Shown piece by piece: positions 31,665 through 40,240 of a stretch of DNA of 64,000 bases. Position 1 is the stretch's first letter. Every line of letters begins with the position of its first letter. Position numbers and translations under genes: made by a program. This DNA is from JBLHZY01 sp050633265. GTDB taxonomy: Bacteria; Pseudomonadota; Alphaproteobacteria; Rhodobacterales; Rhodobacteraceae. The notes beneath the pieces are model-generated. The model was given only the letters and a program-made list of their open reading frames with translations, had not been told where the DNA came from and ran no database searches. The DNA is taken from contig JBOEGE010000004.1 of assembly GCA_050633265.1 (NCBI GenBank), forward strand, positions 496,001 to 560,000, given 5' to 3'.

Positions 31665-32617
31665 CAGGAGGCCAGCTCACGCAAGATGCGGGGCACTTTG
31701 AATTCGATGTTTTCTTTAGCAGTTTCAACGACTTCCGTCTCAAATTCATAGCGCGCGTGAAAGGCGTCAATCACCTCGTTGATCAAGACTTCCGGCGCGC
31801 TTGCCCCTGCCGTAATTCCCACGGATTTCGCCCCCTCCAAAGCGCGCCAATCAATGTCAGCCGCCCGCTGAACCAATTGCGCATAAGCACAGCCCGCCGC
31901 CCGGCCAACCTCGACCAATCGCGCTGAATTCGAGGAGTTCGGCGCGCCAATTACCAAAAGCGCATCAATGCGCGGCGCAATCGCCTTTACCGCCTCTTGG
32001 CGATTGGTGGTGGCATAACAAATGTCTTCTTTATGCGGGCCAATGATGGCCGGAAACCGCGCCTGCAAAGCGGCCACAATTTCCGCCGTATCATCAACAG
32101 AAAGGGTGGTCTGGGTGATAAAAGCCAGCCGCTTTGGGTCGCGAATTTCAAGCGAGGCAACATCCGCCGCCGTCTCAACCAAAAGCACTTCGCCCTCGGG
32201 CAATTGCCCCATGGTGCCCACGGTTTCTGGATGGCCTTGATGCCCGATCATCACCATCTGAAGCCCGGCCTCGTGATGGCGCTCGGCCTCAATATGAACC
32301 TTGCTCACAAGTGGGCAGGTTGCATCAACAAACACCATTTCGCGCGCCGCCGCCGCCGCAGGCACAGCCTTCGGAACCCCGTGCGCTGAAAAAATTACCG
32401 GGCGGTCCTGCGGGCATTCATCGAGCTCCTCAACAAAGACCGCGCCCTTATCGCGCAGCTCGTCCACCACGTATTTGTTGTGCACAATCTCATGGCGCAC
32501 ATAAACCGGCGCGCCCCATTTCTCCAATGCCATCTCAACGATCTTAATCGCGCGATCAACACCAGCACAAAACCCGCGCGGTGCAGCAAGATAGAGGGTC
32601 AGATGTGGCTTGGTCAT
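31664..32617 (-). CDS. ispH: 4-hydroxy-3-methylbut-2-enyl diphosphate reductase
   Basis: The 317-residue Fe-S enzyme makes IPP and DMAPP in the last step of the MEP pathway. It has the cluster cysteines in APRGFCAGVDRAI (about residue 17), VDATCPLVSKVH (about 100) and EDICYATTNRQ (about 200), and also the FSAHGVPK and VIGAPNSSNSARLVEV signatures. The ATG at 32617 is preceded by AAAGGAGCC. It leads rnhA in a two-gene unit. Confidence 0.97.
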   Translation of the reverse strand: MTKPHLTLYLAAPRGFCAGVDRAIKIVEMALEKWGAPVYVRHEIVHNKYVVDELRDKGAVFVEELDECPQDRPVIFSAHGVPKAVPAAAAAREMVFVDATCPLVSKVHIEAERHHEAGLQMVMIGHQGHPETVGTMGQLPEGEVLLVETAADVASLEIRDPKRLAFITQTTLSVDDTAEIVAALQARFPAIIGPHKEDICYATTNRQEAVKAIAPRIDALLVIGAPNSSNSARLVEVGRAAGCAYAQLVQRAADIDWRALEGAKSVGITAGASAPEVLINEVIDAFHARYEFETEVVETAKENIEFKVPRILRELAS

Positions 32618-32686
32618 GGCGCGGCTCCTTTGCCCAAAGACCTAAAGTTCCCCCGGCGCGAGGTCCAGTCCCATTTGAGCGGCTCA

Positions 32687-32719
32687 TTCACAGTTGTGCA
32701 AATATCCCCGCCGGAGGCA
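32687..32719 (+). repeat. Dispersed intergenic repeat, family B
   Basis: The 33 bp unit matches 14014-14046 in 30 of 33 positions, sharing TTCACAGTTG and AAATATCCCCGCCGGAGGCA. It lies between ispH and the NYN gene. Confidence 0.75.
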
Positions 32720-32740
32720 CCTTGCAGATATCCAAAACGC

Positions 32741-32773
32741 AAAAAGCCGAGCGCCCAATCCGCCCGGCTTTTC
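32741..32773 (-). terminator. Rho-independent terminator of the NYN-domain gene
   Basis: AAAAGCCG (32742-32749) pairs with CGGCTTTT (32765-32772), extended by GCG/CGC after one mismatch. On the minus strand the stem ends in CGGCTTTTT, the usual T run. It could also act for plus-strand transcripts. Confidence 0.75.
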
Positions 32774-32820
32774 ACATCTCTTAACGTATCGCGGCCCCTC
32801 AAACAGAGCCACACAGCGCG

Positions 32821-33393
32821 TTATTCCGGCGCTGTTTCGCCCATTTCTTCGCCTTCTCGGGGCTCGCGCGGCGGGCGCCCGATCACATCGCGAAGCTCAT
32901 CCAATTCGATGAAGTTATCCGCTTGGCGGCGCAGATCATCCGATATCATCGGCGGGTTTGAACGGATCGTCGAGACAACCGAAACCCGTACCCCTTTTCG
33001 CTGAATGCTCTCCAATAGCGGGCGAAAATCGCCATCGCCTGAGAAAAGCACGATATGATCGACATAGGGCGCAAGCTCCATGGCATCGACGGCAAGTTCG
33101 ATATCCATATTGCCCTTAACCTTCCGGCGGCCCTGAGCATCGGTGTATTCTTTGGCCGATTTGGTCACCATGGTGAAACCGTTGTAATTCAGCCAATCGA
33201 CCAATGGGCGGATCGGAGAATAGTCATCGTTTTCAAGCAGAGCAGTGTAGTAAAAAGCGCGTAACAGCTTGCCGCGGCGTAAAAATTCCTGGCGTAGCAG
33301 TTTATAATCGATGTCAAATCCAAGCGCTTTCGCGGCGGCATAAAGATTCGATCCATCGATGAACAGCGCAAGCCGTTCGTCTCGGTAGAACAT
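32821..33393 (-). CDS. NYN domain protein (LabA/DUF88-like putative RNase)
   Basis: The 190-residue protein has the PIN-like NYN fold: Asp in RLALFIDGSNLYAAAKALG near the start, KGNMDIELAVDAM in the middle and HIVLFSGDGDFRPLLESI, giving the acidic residues that hold a metal in this nuclease family. The last ~20 residues are acidic and probably flexible. LabA-like proteins are thought to be RNases with unknown targets. The ATG at 33393 is chosen for the strong AAGGAAGGAAA in front; the frame is open 10 codons more. Confidence 0.93.
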   Translation of the reverse strand: MFYRDERLALFIDGSNLYAAAKALGFDIDYKLLRQEFLRRGKLLRAFYYTALLENDDYSPIRPLVDWLNYNGFTMVTKSAKEYTDAQGRRKVKGNMDIELAVDAMELAPYVDHIVLFSGDGDFRPLLESIQRKGVRVSVVSTIRSNPPMISDDLRRQADNFIELDELRDVIGRPPREPREGEEMGETAPE

Positions 33394-33492
33394 AAAATTT
33401 CCTTCCTTAATGCGCTTCACCAATGGCTTACATGAGTGGTAGTTTTAAAATATGCACCGGCGAAACGAGTGCCAAAATAGAGGAATGTTGCG

Positions 33493-34095
33493 ATGTCGCA
33501 AGGTCAGAGTGGCGCAAAATTGTGTCAGCACGCGCTGATCGCAATGGGGGCGAATATCCGCTCAACCGCCGGAACACCTGTGCAAACGATTGCCGCGGCT
33601 ATTGAGATGCTGCGCGCGGGGGGAATGGTTGTTGATAGTGTCAGCCCGTTTTACGCAACACCCTGCATACCGGCCGGGGCGGGCCCGGATTATGTTAACG
33701 GGGCAATGCGTATCCAGACGGATATGGGGCCAGAGGCGCTTTTGGCACAGTTGCATGCGGTTGAGGCGGCTTTTGGGCGGGTGCGCGCAGCGCGGTGGCA
33801 GGCGCGCGAACTTGATCTTGATTTGATCGCTTATGGGGATACGATCCGCCCGGATGCACAAACATGGCAGCACTGGGCTGATTTGCCCTTTGAAGAACAG
33901 GCGCGAAGGGCGCCAGAGGCGCTTATCCTGCCCCATCCGCGCCTGGTGGAGCGCGCCTTTGTTGTGATTCCCCTGGCCCAGATCGCGCCGGATTGGATCC
34001 ATCCGATTTTGGGCAAAACTTTGCGCGAATTGGCCGATGCTTTGCCGATCAGTGAGAAAAACGCGCTCAAACTGTTGGATCCTGCAAAAACATAG
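33493..34095 (+). CDS. folK: 2-amino-4-hydroxy-6-hydroxymethyldihydropteridine diphosphokinase (HPPK)
   Basis: The 200-residue enzyme carries out pyrophosphate transfer in folate synthesis. It has the HPPK features: GANIRSTAGTPVQTI, DSVSPFYATPCIPAGAGPDYVNGAM, and the signature region RARWQARELDLDLIAYGD with LILPHPRLVERAFVVIPLAQIAPDW. AGAGGA precedes the ATG at 33493. It is followed by rpoZ, which has its own likely promoter. Confidence 0.96.
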   Translation: MSQGQSGAKLCQHALIAMGANIRSTAGTPVQTIAAAIEMLRAGGMVVDSVSPFYATPCIPAGAGPDYVNGAMRIQTDMGPEALLAQLHAVEAAFGRVRAARWQARELDLDLIAYGDTIRPDAQTWQHWADLPFEEQARRAPEALILPHPRLVERAFVVIPLAQIAPDWIHPILGKTLRELADALPISEKNALKLLDPAKT

Positions 34096-34117
34096 GGGAA
34101 ATCAGGCCAATGGGCGC

Positions 34118-34146
34118 TTGTCAAACGGGGCCATTGGGCCTACATA
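34118..34146 (+). promoter_or_regulatory. Likely sigma-70 promoter of rpoZ-relA
   Basis: TTGTCA (34118-34123), exactly 17 bases, TACATA (34141-34146), 40 bases before the rpoZ ATG. Both boxes are reasonable matches. Confidence 0.55.
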
Positions 34147-34185
34147 ACGCCCTTCAAACACTCCCTTGCAAGGATCAAAGAGCAC

Positions 34186-34539
34186 ATGGCCCGCGTTACG
34201 GTTGAAGATTGCGTCGATAAAGTTCCTAACCGCTTTGAGCTGGTAATGCTTGCGTCGCATCGTGCGCGCGAGATTGCGGCAGGCGGTGCGCTGACGGTTG
34301 AGCGCGACAATGATAAAAACCCGGTTGTGAGCCTGCGCGAGATTGCAGAAGAAACACAAAGCGCAGACGCCCTGCGCGAGCGGATGATCGAGAGCCATCA
34401 AACGCAGATCGAAGTTGATGAGCCCGAGGAAGATGCGATGGCCCTGCTTATGGGGGCTGAGTCTGATAAACCTGCCGAAGACGATATGTCTGAAGAGAAG
34501 CTTTTGCGCGCCCTAATGGAAGCGCAAGGCCAGCAATAA
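34186..34539 (+). CDS. rpoZ: RNA polymerase omega subunit
   Basis: The 117-residue protein starts with the omega fold ARVTVEDCVDKVPNRFELVMLASHRAREIAAGG, followed by KNPVVSLREIAEE. The remaining ~55 residues form the acidic extension typical of alphaproteobacterial omega. It stabilises the beta' subunit and is part of the ppGpp site in many bacteria, which fits its place in front of relA/spoT. AAGGA lies eleven bases before the ATG. A small GGGCG/CGCCC hairpin lies in the gap to relA (34542-34554). Confidence 0.96.
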   Translation: MARVTVEDCVDKVPNRFELVMLASHRAREIAAGGALTVERDNDKNPVVSLREIAEETQSADALRERMIESHQTQIEVDEPEEDAMALLMGAESDKPAEDDMSEEKLLRALMEAQGQQ

Positions 34540-34573
34540 TCGGGCGTTACGCCCCATCAAGAGTGCGGACCAG

Positions 34574-36712
34574 ATGATCGACGTCGAAGACCTGATCGCG
34601 CTGGTCCGCACCTACAATCCCAAAACAAATGCCGATCTGATCCGCGCCGCCTATGTTTACGGCGCGCAGATGCATGAGGGGCAGTTCCGCCATTCCGGCG
34701 AGCCCTATTTTACCCATCCCGTTGCTGTCGCGGCGATCCTTTCCGAGCAGCAGCTTGATGACGCGACGATCATCACGGCCCTGTTGCACGACACGATCGA
34801 AGATACAGGCAGCACCTATTCCGAGCTTGAGGCCCGCTTTGGGCGCGATGTGGCCGAATTGGTTGATGGGGTTACCAAGCTGACCAACCTTCAGCTTTCC
34901 AGCTCAGAGACCAAACAGGCCGAGAATTTCCGCAAGCTCTTTATGGCGATGTCAAAAGACCTGCGGGTGATTTTGGTTAAGCTTGCAGATCGCCTTCACA
35001 ACATGCGCACGATCAAATCAATGCGCCCTGATAAGCAGGTCCAAAAGGCCCGCGAAACCATGGATATTTTTGCCCCTTTGGCCGGGCGCATGGGGATGCA
35101 ATGGATGCGCGAAGAGCTAGAGGATCTGGCGTTTCGTGTGCTCAATCCAGATGGGCGCAACTCGATCATGCGCCGCTTTATCACGCTTCAGCGCGAAACC
35201 GGCGATGTGATCCAGAAGATTACCCATGATATCCGCCATGAGCTCAAAGAAGGCGGGATCGAAGCCGAGGTGCTTGGGCGGGCGAAAAAACCCTATTCCA
35301 TCTGGCGCAAGATGGAAGAGAAAGGCATGAGTTTCTCGCGCCTTTCGGATATTTACGGCTTTCGGATTATCACAACAACTGAGGCCGATTGTTACCGGGT
35401 TTTGGGCGCGATCCATCAACGTTGGCGCGCGGTTCCCGGCCGCTTTAAAGATTACATCAGCCAGCCCAAAACCAACGGATATCGCTCCATTCACACAACC
35501 GTTTCAGGGCGTGATGGCAAGCGGGTTGAGGTGCAAATCCGCACCCGTCAGATGCATGAAGTTGCCGAGGCCGGGGTTGCGGCGCATTGGTCGTATCGCG
35601 ATGGTGTTCGTGCGCAAAACCCCTTTGCTGTTGATCCGGCCAAGTGGATCGCGAGCCTGACAGAGCGGTTTGAGAATGCCGAGGATCATGACGAATTCCT
35701 CGAGCATGTGAAGCTTGAGATGTACGCCGATCAGGTCTTTTGTTTCACGCCCAAAGGGGATGTTGTCAAACTGCCCAAGGGCGCAACGCCGCTGGATTAT
35801 GCCTATTCAATCCACACGCGGATTGGCGATAGCTGCGTTGGCGCCAAGGTGGATGGCATCCGCGTGCCGCTTTGGACCCGGCTGAAGAATGGCCAGTCGG
35901 TTGAGATCATGACAGCCGAGGGCCAGACCCCGCAAACCACATGGATTGATATCGTTGTGACCGGGCGCGCCAAGGCTGCGATCCGCCGCTCGTTGCGCGA
36001 AGAAAACCGCGGGCGTTTTATCAAGCTTGGCCGGGAATTGGCGCGTGTGGCCTTTGAGCATGTAGGCAAGAAAGCCACCGAAAAAGCGCTGGCCACTGGC
36101 GCACGTCAGCTGTCTATCCCTTCCGTCGATGAGCTTTTGGCGCGCCTTGGCTCTGCCGAACTTGGGGCGCGCGAAATTGTTGGGGCGCTTTATCCCGAGC
36201 TGATCACGCAGGGTGATGTTGTTGATGAAAAGCGGGCCGTTTTGGGGCTTTCGCCGGATCAGACATTTGAGCGCGCGCAATGTTGCCAGGCTTGCCCGGG
36301 CGAGCGGATCGTAGGGATTACCTATCGCGGCAAAGGGGTTGTTGTTCACGCGATTGATTGCCCGGTATTGGAAGAGCTGGAAGACGAGCCCGATCGCTGG
36401 GTTGATCTGCAATGGCATTCGGGGCCGCATGGGGCGGTTCATAATGTGTCGCTCATCGTTGTGATCCGAAATGATGCAGGTGTTTTGGGGCGGATTTGCA
36501 CTTTGATCGGTGAGCAGAAGGCAAATATCTCGGATTTGTACTTCTTGGATCGCAAACCAGATTTTTATCGCCTACTGATTGACGTAGATTTACGGGATGT
36601 TGAACATCTGCATGCAGTAATGCTGGCACTGGAAGCAGAAAGCGATGTTGCGGAGATTTTACGCCATCGCGATTTGGCGCGCCGCCCGCAAGGGCCGCAG
36701 CCTTCGATTTAG
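34574..36712 (+). CDS. relA: Bifunctional (p)ppGpp synthetase/hydrolase RelA/SpoT (Rsh)
   Basis: The 712-residue protein has an N-terminal HD hydrolase domain (HSGEPYFTHPVAVA, ITALLHDTIEDTG), a synthetase domain (GRAKKPYSIWRKM, SRLSDIYGFRI, TNGYRSIHTTV), a TGS domain (VFCFTPKGDVVKLPKGATPLDYAYSIHT, about residue 390), a zinc-finger-like region with cysteines (QCCQACPGERIVG) and a C-terminal ACT domain. The HD motif is intact, so the enzyme should both make and break ppGpp, as expected for the single Rsh of alphaproteobacteria. The start ATG follows GCGGA; rpoZ ends 34 bp upstream. Confidence 0.97.
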   Translation: MIDVEDLIALVRTYNPKTNADLIRAAYVYGAQMHEGQFRHSGEPYFTHPVAVAAILSEQQLDDATIITALLHDTIEDTGSTYSELEARFGRDVAELVDGVTKLTNLQLSSSETKQAENFRKLFMAMSKDLRVILVKLADRLHNMRTIKSMRPDKQVQKARETMDIFAPLAGRMGMQWMREELEDLAFRVLNPDGRNSIMRRFITLQRETGDVIQKITHDIRHELKEGGIEAEVLGRAKKPYSIWRKMEEKGMSFSRLSDIYGFRIITTTEADCYRVLGAIHQRWRAVPGRFKDYISQPKTNGYRSIHTTVSGRDGKRVEVQIRTRQMHEVAEAGVAAHWSYRDGVRAQNPFAVDPAKWIASLTERFENAEDHDEFLEHVKLEMYADQVFCFTPKGDVVKLPKGATPLDYAYSIHTRIGDSCVGAKVDGIRVPLWTRLKNGQSVEIMTAEGQTPQTTWIDIVVTGRAKAAIRRSLREENRGRFIKLGRELARVAFEHVGKKATEKALATGARQLSIPSVDELLARLGSAELGAREIVGALYPELITQGDVVDEKRAVLGLSPDQTFERAQCCQACPGERIVGITYRGKGVVVHAIDCPVLEELEDEPDRWVDLQWHSGPHGAVHNVSLIVVIRNDAGVLGRICTLIGEQKANISDLYFLDRKPDFYRLLIDVDLRDVEHLHAVMLALEAESDVAEILRHRDLARRPQGPQPSI

Positions 36713-36721
36713 CGGCTTGGG

Positions 36722-36750
36722 TGGCTGCTGAGGCGTTCTAAAAGCAGCCA
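36722..36750 (+). terminator. Hairpin downstream of relA, possible terminator
   Basis: TGGCTGCT and AGCAGCCA form a perfect 8 bp stem with a 13 base loop, 10 bp after the relA stop. No T run follows, so termination is only possible, not shown. Confidence 0.35.
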
Positions 36751-36844
36751 AATTGTGCCCGGGGTGGGCGCGGTTTGGCCTTGATAAAAGAGGGACATGC
36801 CTTAACTGGCATAGGAGTGAGGGCGCATTTTGCGCGGTAGGTAA

Positions 36845-37582
36845 ATGGTGTTTAAACGCCGAAACAAGCTGACTTTTTTACAGACGCTTGCGCAAGCCAT
36901 TTGGCCGCGTGGCGGCTGGGGCCGTGCGTTTCACTACATGCGCCACCGGATGCGCCGCCTGCCAGACACGCCACATAAAATTGCGCGCGGCGTTTTTGCC
37001 GGCGTTTTGACAGTGTTCACCCCGTTTTTTGGGCTGCATTTTCTGATTGCTGCTCTGCTTGCGCGGGTGATGCGCGGGAATATCGTTGCGGCGCTTTTGG
37101 CCACCTTCGTTGGCAATCCGCTAACATATGTGCCCATCGGGATGATCTCGATGAAGACGGGGCATTTGCTTTTGGGAACGCGCTTTGATCCCAATGCGCA
37201 TCATTCCATCGTTGGGAAATTCTTCGCTGCGGCAGAGGATTTGCGGACCAATGCTTTGGCGTTGTTCACCGATGCGGATGCAAATTGGGTCGCTTTGGGG
37301 CAGTTCTGGCATGAGGTTTTCTTGCCCTATCTGATTGGCGGATTGGTGCCGGGTGTCATTCTGGGGCTGGTTGGATATTACCTTACCTTGCCGCTTATTC
37401 TGGCCTATCAAAAACGCCGCAAGGGCCGGCTTAAGGCCAAGTTTGAAGAGCTGCGCGCGCGGGCTGCTGCCAAGAAAGCTGCCAAAGCCGAAGCTCAAAG
37501 CGCCACGCAAGAGCCAAGCGATTTGGTTCAAGATGCGCCTGTGCAGGACACAAATCCAACCCATGATGATCAAGCGGCCTAG
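36845..37582 (+). CDS. DUF2062 domain-containing membrane protein
   Basis: The 245-residue protein begins with a basic stretch, then DTPHKIARGVFAGVLTVFTPFFGLHFLIAALLARVMRGN and FVGNPLTYVPI, the core of DUF2062, with three or four membrane helices (about 50-75, 80-110, 160-190). The last ~50 residues are Lys/Ala rich and then acidic and probably lie in the cytoplasm. No function is known to me for this family. It sits between relA and pdxJ in the same direction. Confidence 0.9.
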   Translation: MVFKRRNKLTFLQTLAQAIWPRGGWGRAFHYMRHRMRRLPDTPHKIARGVFAGVLTVFTPFFGLHFLIAALLARVMRGNIVAALLATFVGNPLTYVPIGMISMKTGHLLLGTRFDPNAHHSIVGKFFAAAEDLRTNALALFTDADANWVALGQFWHEVFLPYLIGGLVPGVILGLVGYYLTLPLILAYQKRRKGRLKAKFEELRARAAAKKAAKAEAQSATQEPSDLVQDAPVQDTNPTHDDQAA

Positions 37583-37670
37583 CCATCACAGGATTTCATT
37601 TGGGAAGGTGAAAATCGGGGTGTTTGCCGGGCGCGCGAGGCGCTAACCTGATGCACAACTGAGTTTTGAA

Positions 37671-38441
37671 ATGGATGTCATCATGCCGCCCATCCCCCCT
37701 CTTGGCCCGCTTCGCCTTGGCGTTAATATTGATCACGTTGCCACTGTGCGCAATGCGCGCGGTTCGGCCTATCCTGATCCTTTGCGCGCCGCCAAGATCG
37801 CACAGGAAGCTGGTGCGGATGGTATCACCGCCCATTTGCGCGAAGATCGCCGCCATATTTCGGACGCCGATATCGAGGGGCTGATGGAGGTTCTGAGCGT
37901 TCCGCTGAATTTCGAGATGGCGGCAACGGATGAGATGCAAGCGATTGCGCTGCGCCATAAGCCTCATGCCGTTTGCCTAGTTCCCGAAAAGCGCGAAGAG
38001 CGCACGACCGAGGGCGGGCTTGAGGTTGCACGCGAGGAAAACCGGCTTGCGCATTTTATCGCGCCGCTTGCGGATGCGGGCTGCCGGGTTTCGATTTTTA
38101 TCGCAGCAGACGCGCCGCAGATCGAGGCAGCAGCGCGCATTGGGGCGGCTGTGGTCGAGCTGCATACAGGCGCCTATTGCGATCATCACGCCGAGGGCGA
38201 TTTCGCCGCGCGCGATGCTGAATTGATCCGCTTGGGTGAGATGGCGTCTTTTGCGCATTCGCTCGGGCTTGAGGTTCATGCAGGCCATGGGCTGACCTAT
38301 GATACCGTCGCGCCTGTTGCCGCTTTCCCTGAGGTTCAGGAGCTGAATATCGGGCACTTCTTGATCGGCGAGGCGATCTTCCTTGGGCTTGCGCCCGCGA
38401 TCCAGGAAATGCGCCGCCTGATGGATGGGGCGCGGGCATGA
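37671..38441 (+). CDS. pdxJ: Pyridoxine 5'-phosphate synthase
   Basis: PdxJ makes pyridoxine 5'-phosphate from 1-deoxyxylulose 5-phosphate and 3-amino-2-oxopropyl phosphate. The TIM-barrel protein has LRLGVNIDHVATVRNARG, GITAHLREDRRHI, CLVPEKREERTTEGGL, ELHTGAYCD and HAGHGLTYD. The start may be 37671 or the ATG at 37683 (MPPIPPLGPLRLG); neither has a strong ribosome site. The gene overlaps the next by ATGA. Confidence 0.96.
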   Translation: MDVIMPPIPPLGPLRLGVNIDHVATVRNARGSAYPDPLRAAKIAQEAGADGITAHLREDRRHISDADIEGLMEVLSVPLNFEMAATDEMQAIALRHKPHAVCLVPEKREERTTEGGLEVAREENRLAHFIAPLADAGCRVSIFIAADAPQIEAAARIGAAVVELHTGAYCDHHAEGDFAARDAELIRLGEMASFAHSLGLEVHAGHGLTYDTVAPVAAFPEVQELNIGHFLIGEAIFLGLAPAIQEMRRLMDGARA

Positions 38442-38899
38442 GGGGTTTGGCGCTAACAATAGGGCTTTGTGTGCTTGGTTTTCCGGCCATTGCGCAAAGC
38501 CTTTCGGATTGCGATTGGAATGCGCGGGCGGATGCGATCATGGAGCCCTGGGAAGAGAATACACGGACCTATGCAGGCGAGCGGGTGCGCATAGCACTGC
38601 TCGATTTGATAGAGCCCGCGGCCGCCCCGTTTCACCTTTTGCTGATCTCGCCGCCCTTTGATGAGCTTGGCGCGCGGCAATGCAAGGTGATCAGCTTTGC
38701 GGGCAATACCGGCTTTGCCTCGGTGAAGTTTCAGCAGATCGAAAGCGCTTATGATCCGTCCATTGGCCTTACGCTTGGCCTGCCGGTAAGTGCGCCAAAT
38801 GCGGATGGCGGGATGGGCGACCCGATGAGGCTGGCGATCACGCTCAACCAATCGACCGGGGATATCGCGCTTGATATGGCCCCGGGATTGCAAGAATAG
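38438..38899 (+). CDS. Secreted protein of unknown function between pdxJ and acpS
   Basis: The 153-residue product has a signal peptide (MRGLALTIGLCVLGFPAIAQS), then a domain with two cysteines (SDCDW near residue 25 and RQCKVISF near residue 88) that may form a disulfide. The segment CKVISFAGNTGFASVKF looks like a beta-sheet part. I do not recognise the family. It overlaps the pdxJ stop by 4 bp and lies 9 bp before acpS, so it is transcribed with core metabolic genes. Confidence 0.82.
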   Translation: MRGLALTIGLCVLGFPAIAQSLSDCDWNARADAIMEPWEENTRTYAGERVRIALLDLIEPAAAPFHLLLISPPFDELGARQCKVISFAGNTGFASVKFQQIESAYDPSIGLTLGLPVSAPNADGGMGDPMRLAITLNQSTGDIALDMAPGLQE

Positions 38900-38908
38900 G
38901 CCGCACGT

Positions 38909-39319
38909 ATGATCCTTGGCATTGGCACCGATTTGGCAAATATTGAGCGGATCGAAGCGACGCTTGAGCGCTTTGGTGATCGCTTTCGCAACCGGGTTTT
39001 TACTGAGATCGAGCAGGCCAAAGCTGAGCGGCGAAAGGATGTTGCCGGGACATATGCCAAGCGATGGGCAGCCAAAGAGGCCTGTTCCAAGGCGCTGGGC
39101 ACTGGCCTGCGCATGGGCATCGCCTGGAAGGACATGGCTGTCAGCAATTTGCAAACTGGCCAGCCCGTTATGCAGCTTTCCGGCTGGGCCGCAGAGCGCC
39201 TCAAAGAGATGACACCAAGCGGCCATAGCGCCATCGTGCATGTCACGCTCACGGATGATCACCCCTGGGCGCAGGCCTTTGTTGTTATCGAGGCGCGGCC
39301 CGATCCGGCAAGCCCGTAA
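38909..39319 (+). CDS. acpS: Holo-[acyl-carrier-protein] synthase
   Basis: The 136-residue enzyme moves 4'-phosphopantetheine from CoA to apo-ACP. It starts with ILGIGTDLANIERIE, where the Asp binds Mg, and has RWAAKEACSKALGTGL with the second acidic ligand (Glu), then GHSAIVHVTLTDDHPWAQAFVVIE. It lies in the order pdxJ, secreted protein, acpS, lepB, typical for this group. Confidence 0.96.
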   Translation: MILGIGTDLANIERIEATLERFGDRFRNRVFTEIEQAKAERRKDVAGTYAKRWAAKEACSKALGTGLRMGIAWKDMAVSNLQTGQPVMQLSGWAAERLKEMTPSGHSAIVHVTLTDDHPWAQAFVVIEARPDPASP

Positions 39320-39365
39320 TAAGCCGCCAAAACCCGCCATTTCTTAAGGAAAACCCCGCAATCGC

Positions 39366-39394
39366 TTGACAGCGGGGGGGCTGCTGCGCATGTA
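39366..39394 (+). promoter_or_regulatory. Possible promoter of lepB
   Basis: TTGACA (39366-39371), 17 bases containing a run of seven G, then CATGTA (39389-39394), 33 bases before the lepB ATG. The -35 is perfect, the -10 weak. Confidence 0.45.
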
Positions 39395-39427
39395 GCTGAG
39401 AGAGTTGGGAAGCAAAGGCGGATATTC

Positions 39428-40198
39428 ATGGCGGATTTCAAAGAAGGTGTGATCGAGCTGGTTAAAACGATCGTTTATGCGTTGCTGATTGCTGGCGTGT
39501 TTCGGTCGCTTTTCTTTCAGCCCTTCTGGATTCCAACCGGATCGATGAAAGACACTCTGCTAATTGGCGATTTTCTGTTTGTGAACAAAATGTCTTATGG
39601 CTATTCGCGCTATTCCTGCCCCTTTGCGATCTGCCCGATTTCGGGGCGCATTCTTGGCTCTGATCCTGAGCGCGGCGATGTGATTGTGTTTCGCCATCCG
39701 TCAACGGGCGAGGATTATGTAAAGCGCTTGATCGGCCTGCCGGGCGACGACATTCAAGTGACCGATGGCATCCTGTCGATCAACGGCACTGTTGCCCCGC
39801 AAGAGGCGAACGGCATCTTTAGCGAGGTGTTTGAGCGCCAAGGCTCTGCTGGAACGACGCCGAAATGTAATCGCGCTGTTGGTGCGGGCGGCGAGTGCCT
39901 CAAAGAGCGCTACATCGAAACGTTGCCCAACGGGGTGAAGCATTCGGTGCTAAACGCGGGCATCTCTGAGCTTGATAACAAAGGGATTTTCACTGTGCCT
40001 GCGGGGCAGTATTTTTTCATGGGCGACAATCGCGATAACTCGACAGATAGCCGTGTGGCGCGGCCAAATGGGGTTGGCTTTGTGCCGGAGAAATATCTTC
40101 TTGGCCGGGTGGATCGGGTGATTTTCTCGGCTGAGGGGCGTTCGCTTCTGGCCTTTTGGACATGGCGCAAAGATCGCTTCTTTAAGGCGGTTCAATGA
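39428..40198 (+). CDS. lepB: Signal peptidase I
   Basis: The 256-residue membrane protease has one N-terminal membrane helix (VKTIVYALLIAGVFRSLFF), the catalytic Ser in PTGSMKDTLLIGD (about residue 39), the general base Lys in DYVKRLIGLPGD (about residue 100) and the GDNRDNSTDSR motif near residue 200. It removes signal peptides of exported proteins. AAAGGCGG precedes the ATG; rnc and era follow. Confidence 0.97.
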   Translation: MADFKEGVIELVKTIVYALLIAGVFRSLFFQPFWIPTGSMKDTLLIGDFLFVNKMSYGYSRYSCPFAICPISGRILGSDPERGDVIVFRHPSTGEDYVKRLIGLPGDDIQVTDGILSINGTVAPQEANGIFSEVFERQGSAGTTPKCNRAVGAGGECLKERYIETLPNGVKHSVLNAGISELDNKGIFTVPAGQYFFMGDNRDNSTDSRVARPNGVGFVPEKYLLGRVDRVIFSAEGRSLLAFWTWRKDRFFKAVQ

Positions 40199-40240
40199 AC
40201 TGTTTCTTGATATTCCGGTGCGCGGCGTGAGGGCTTTTTG

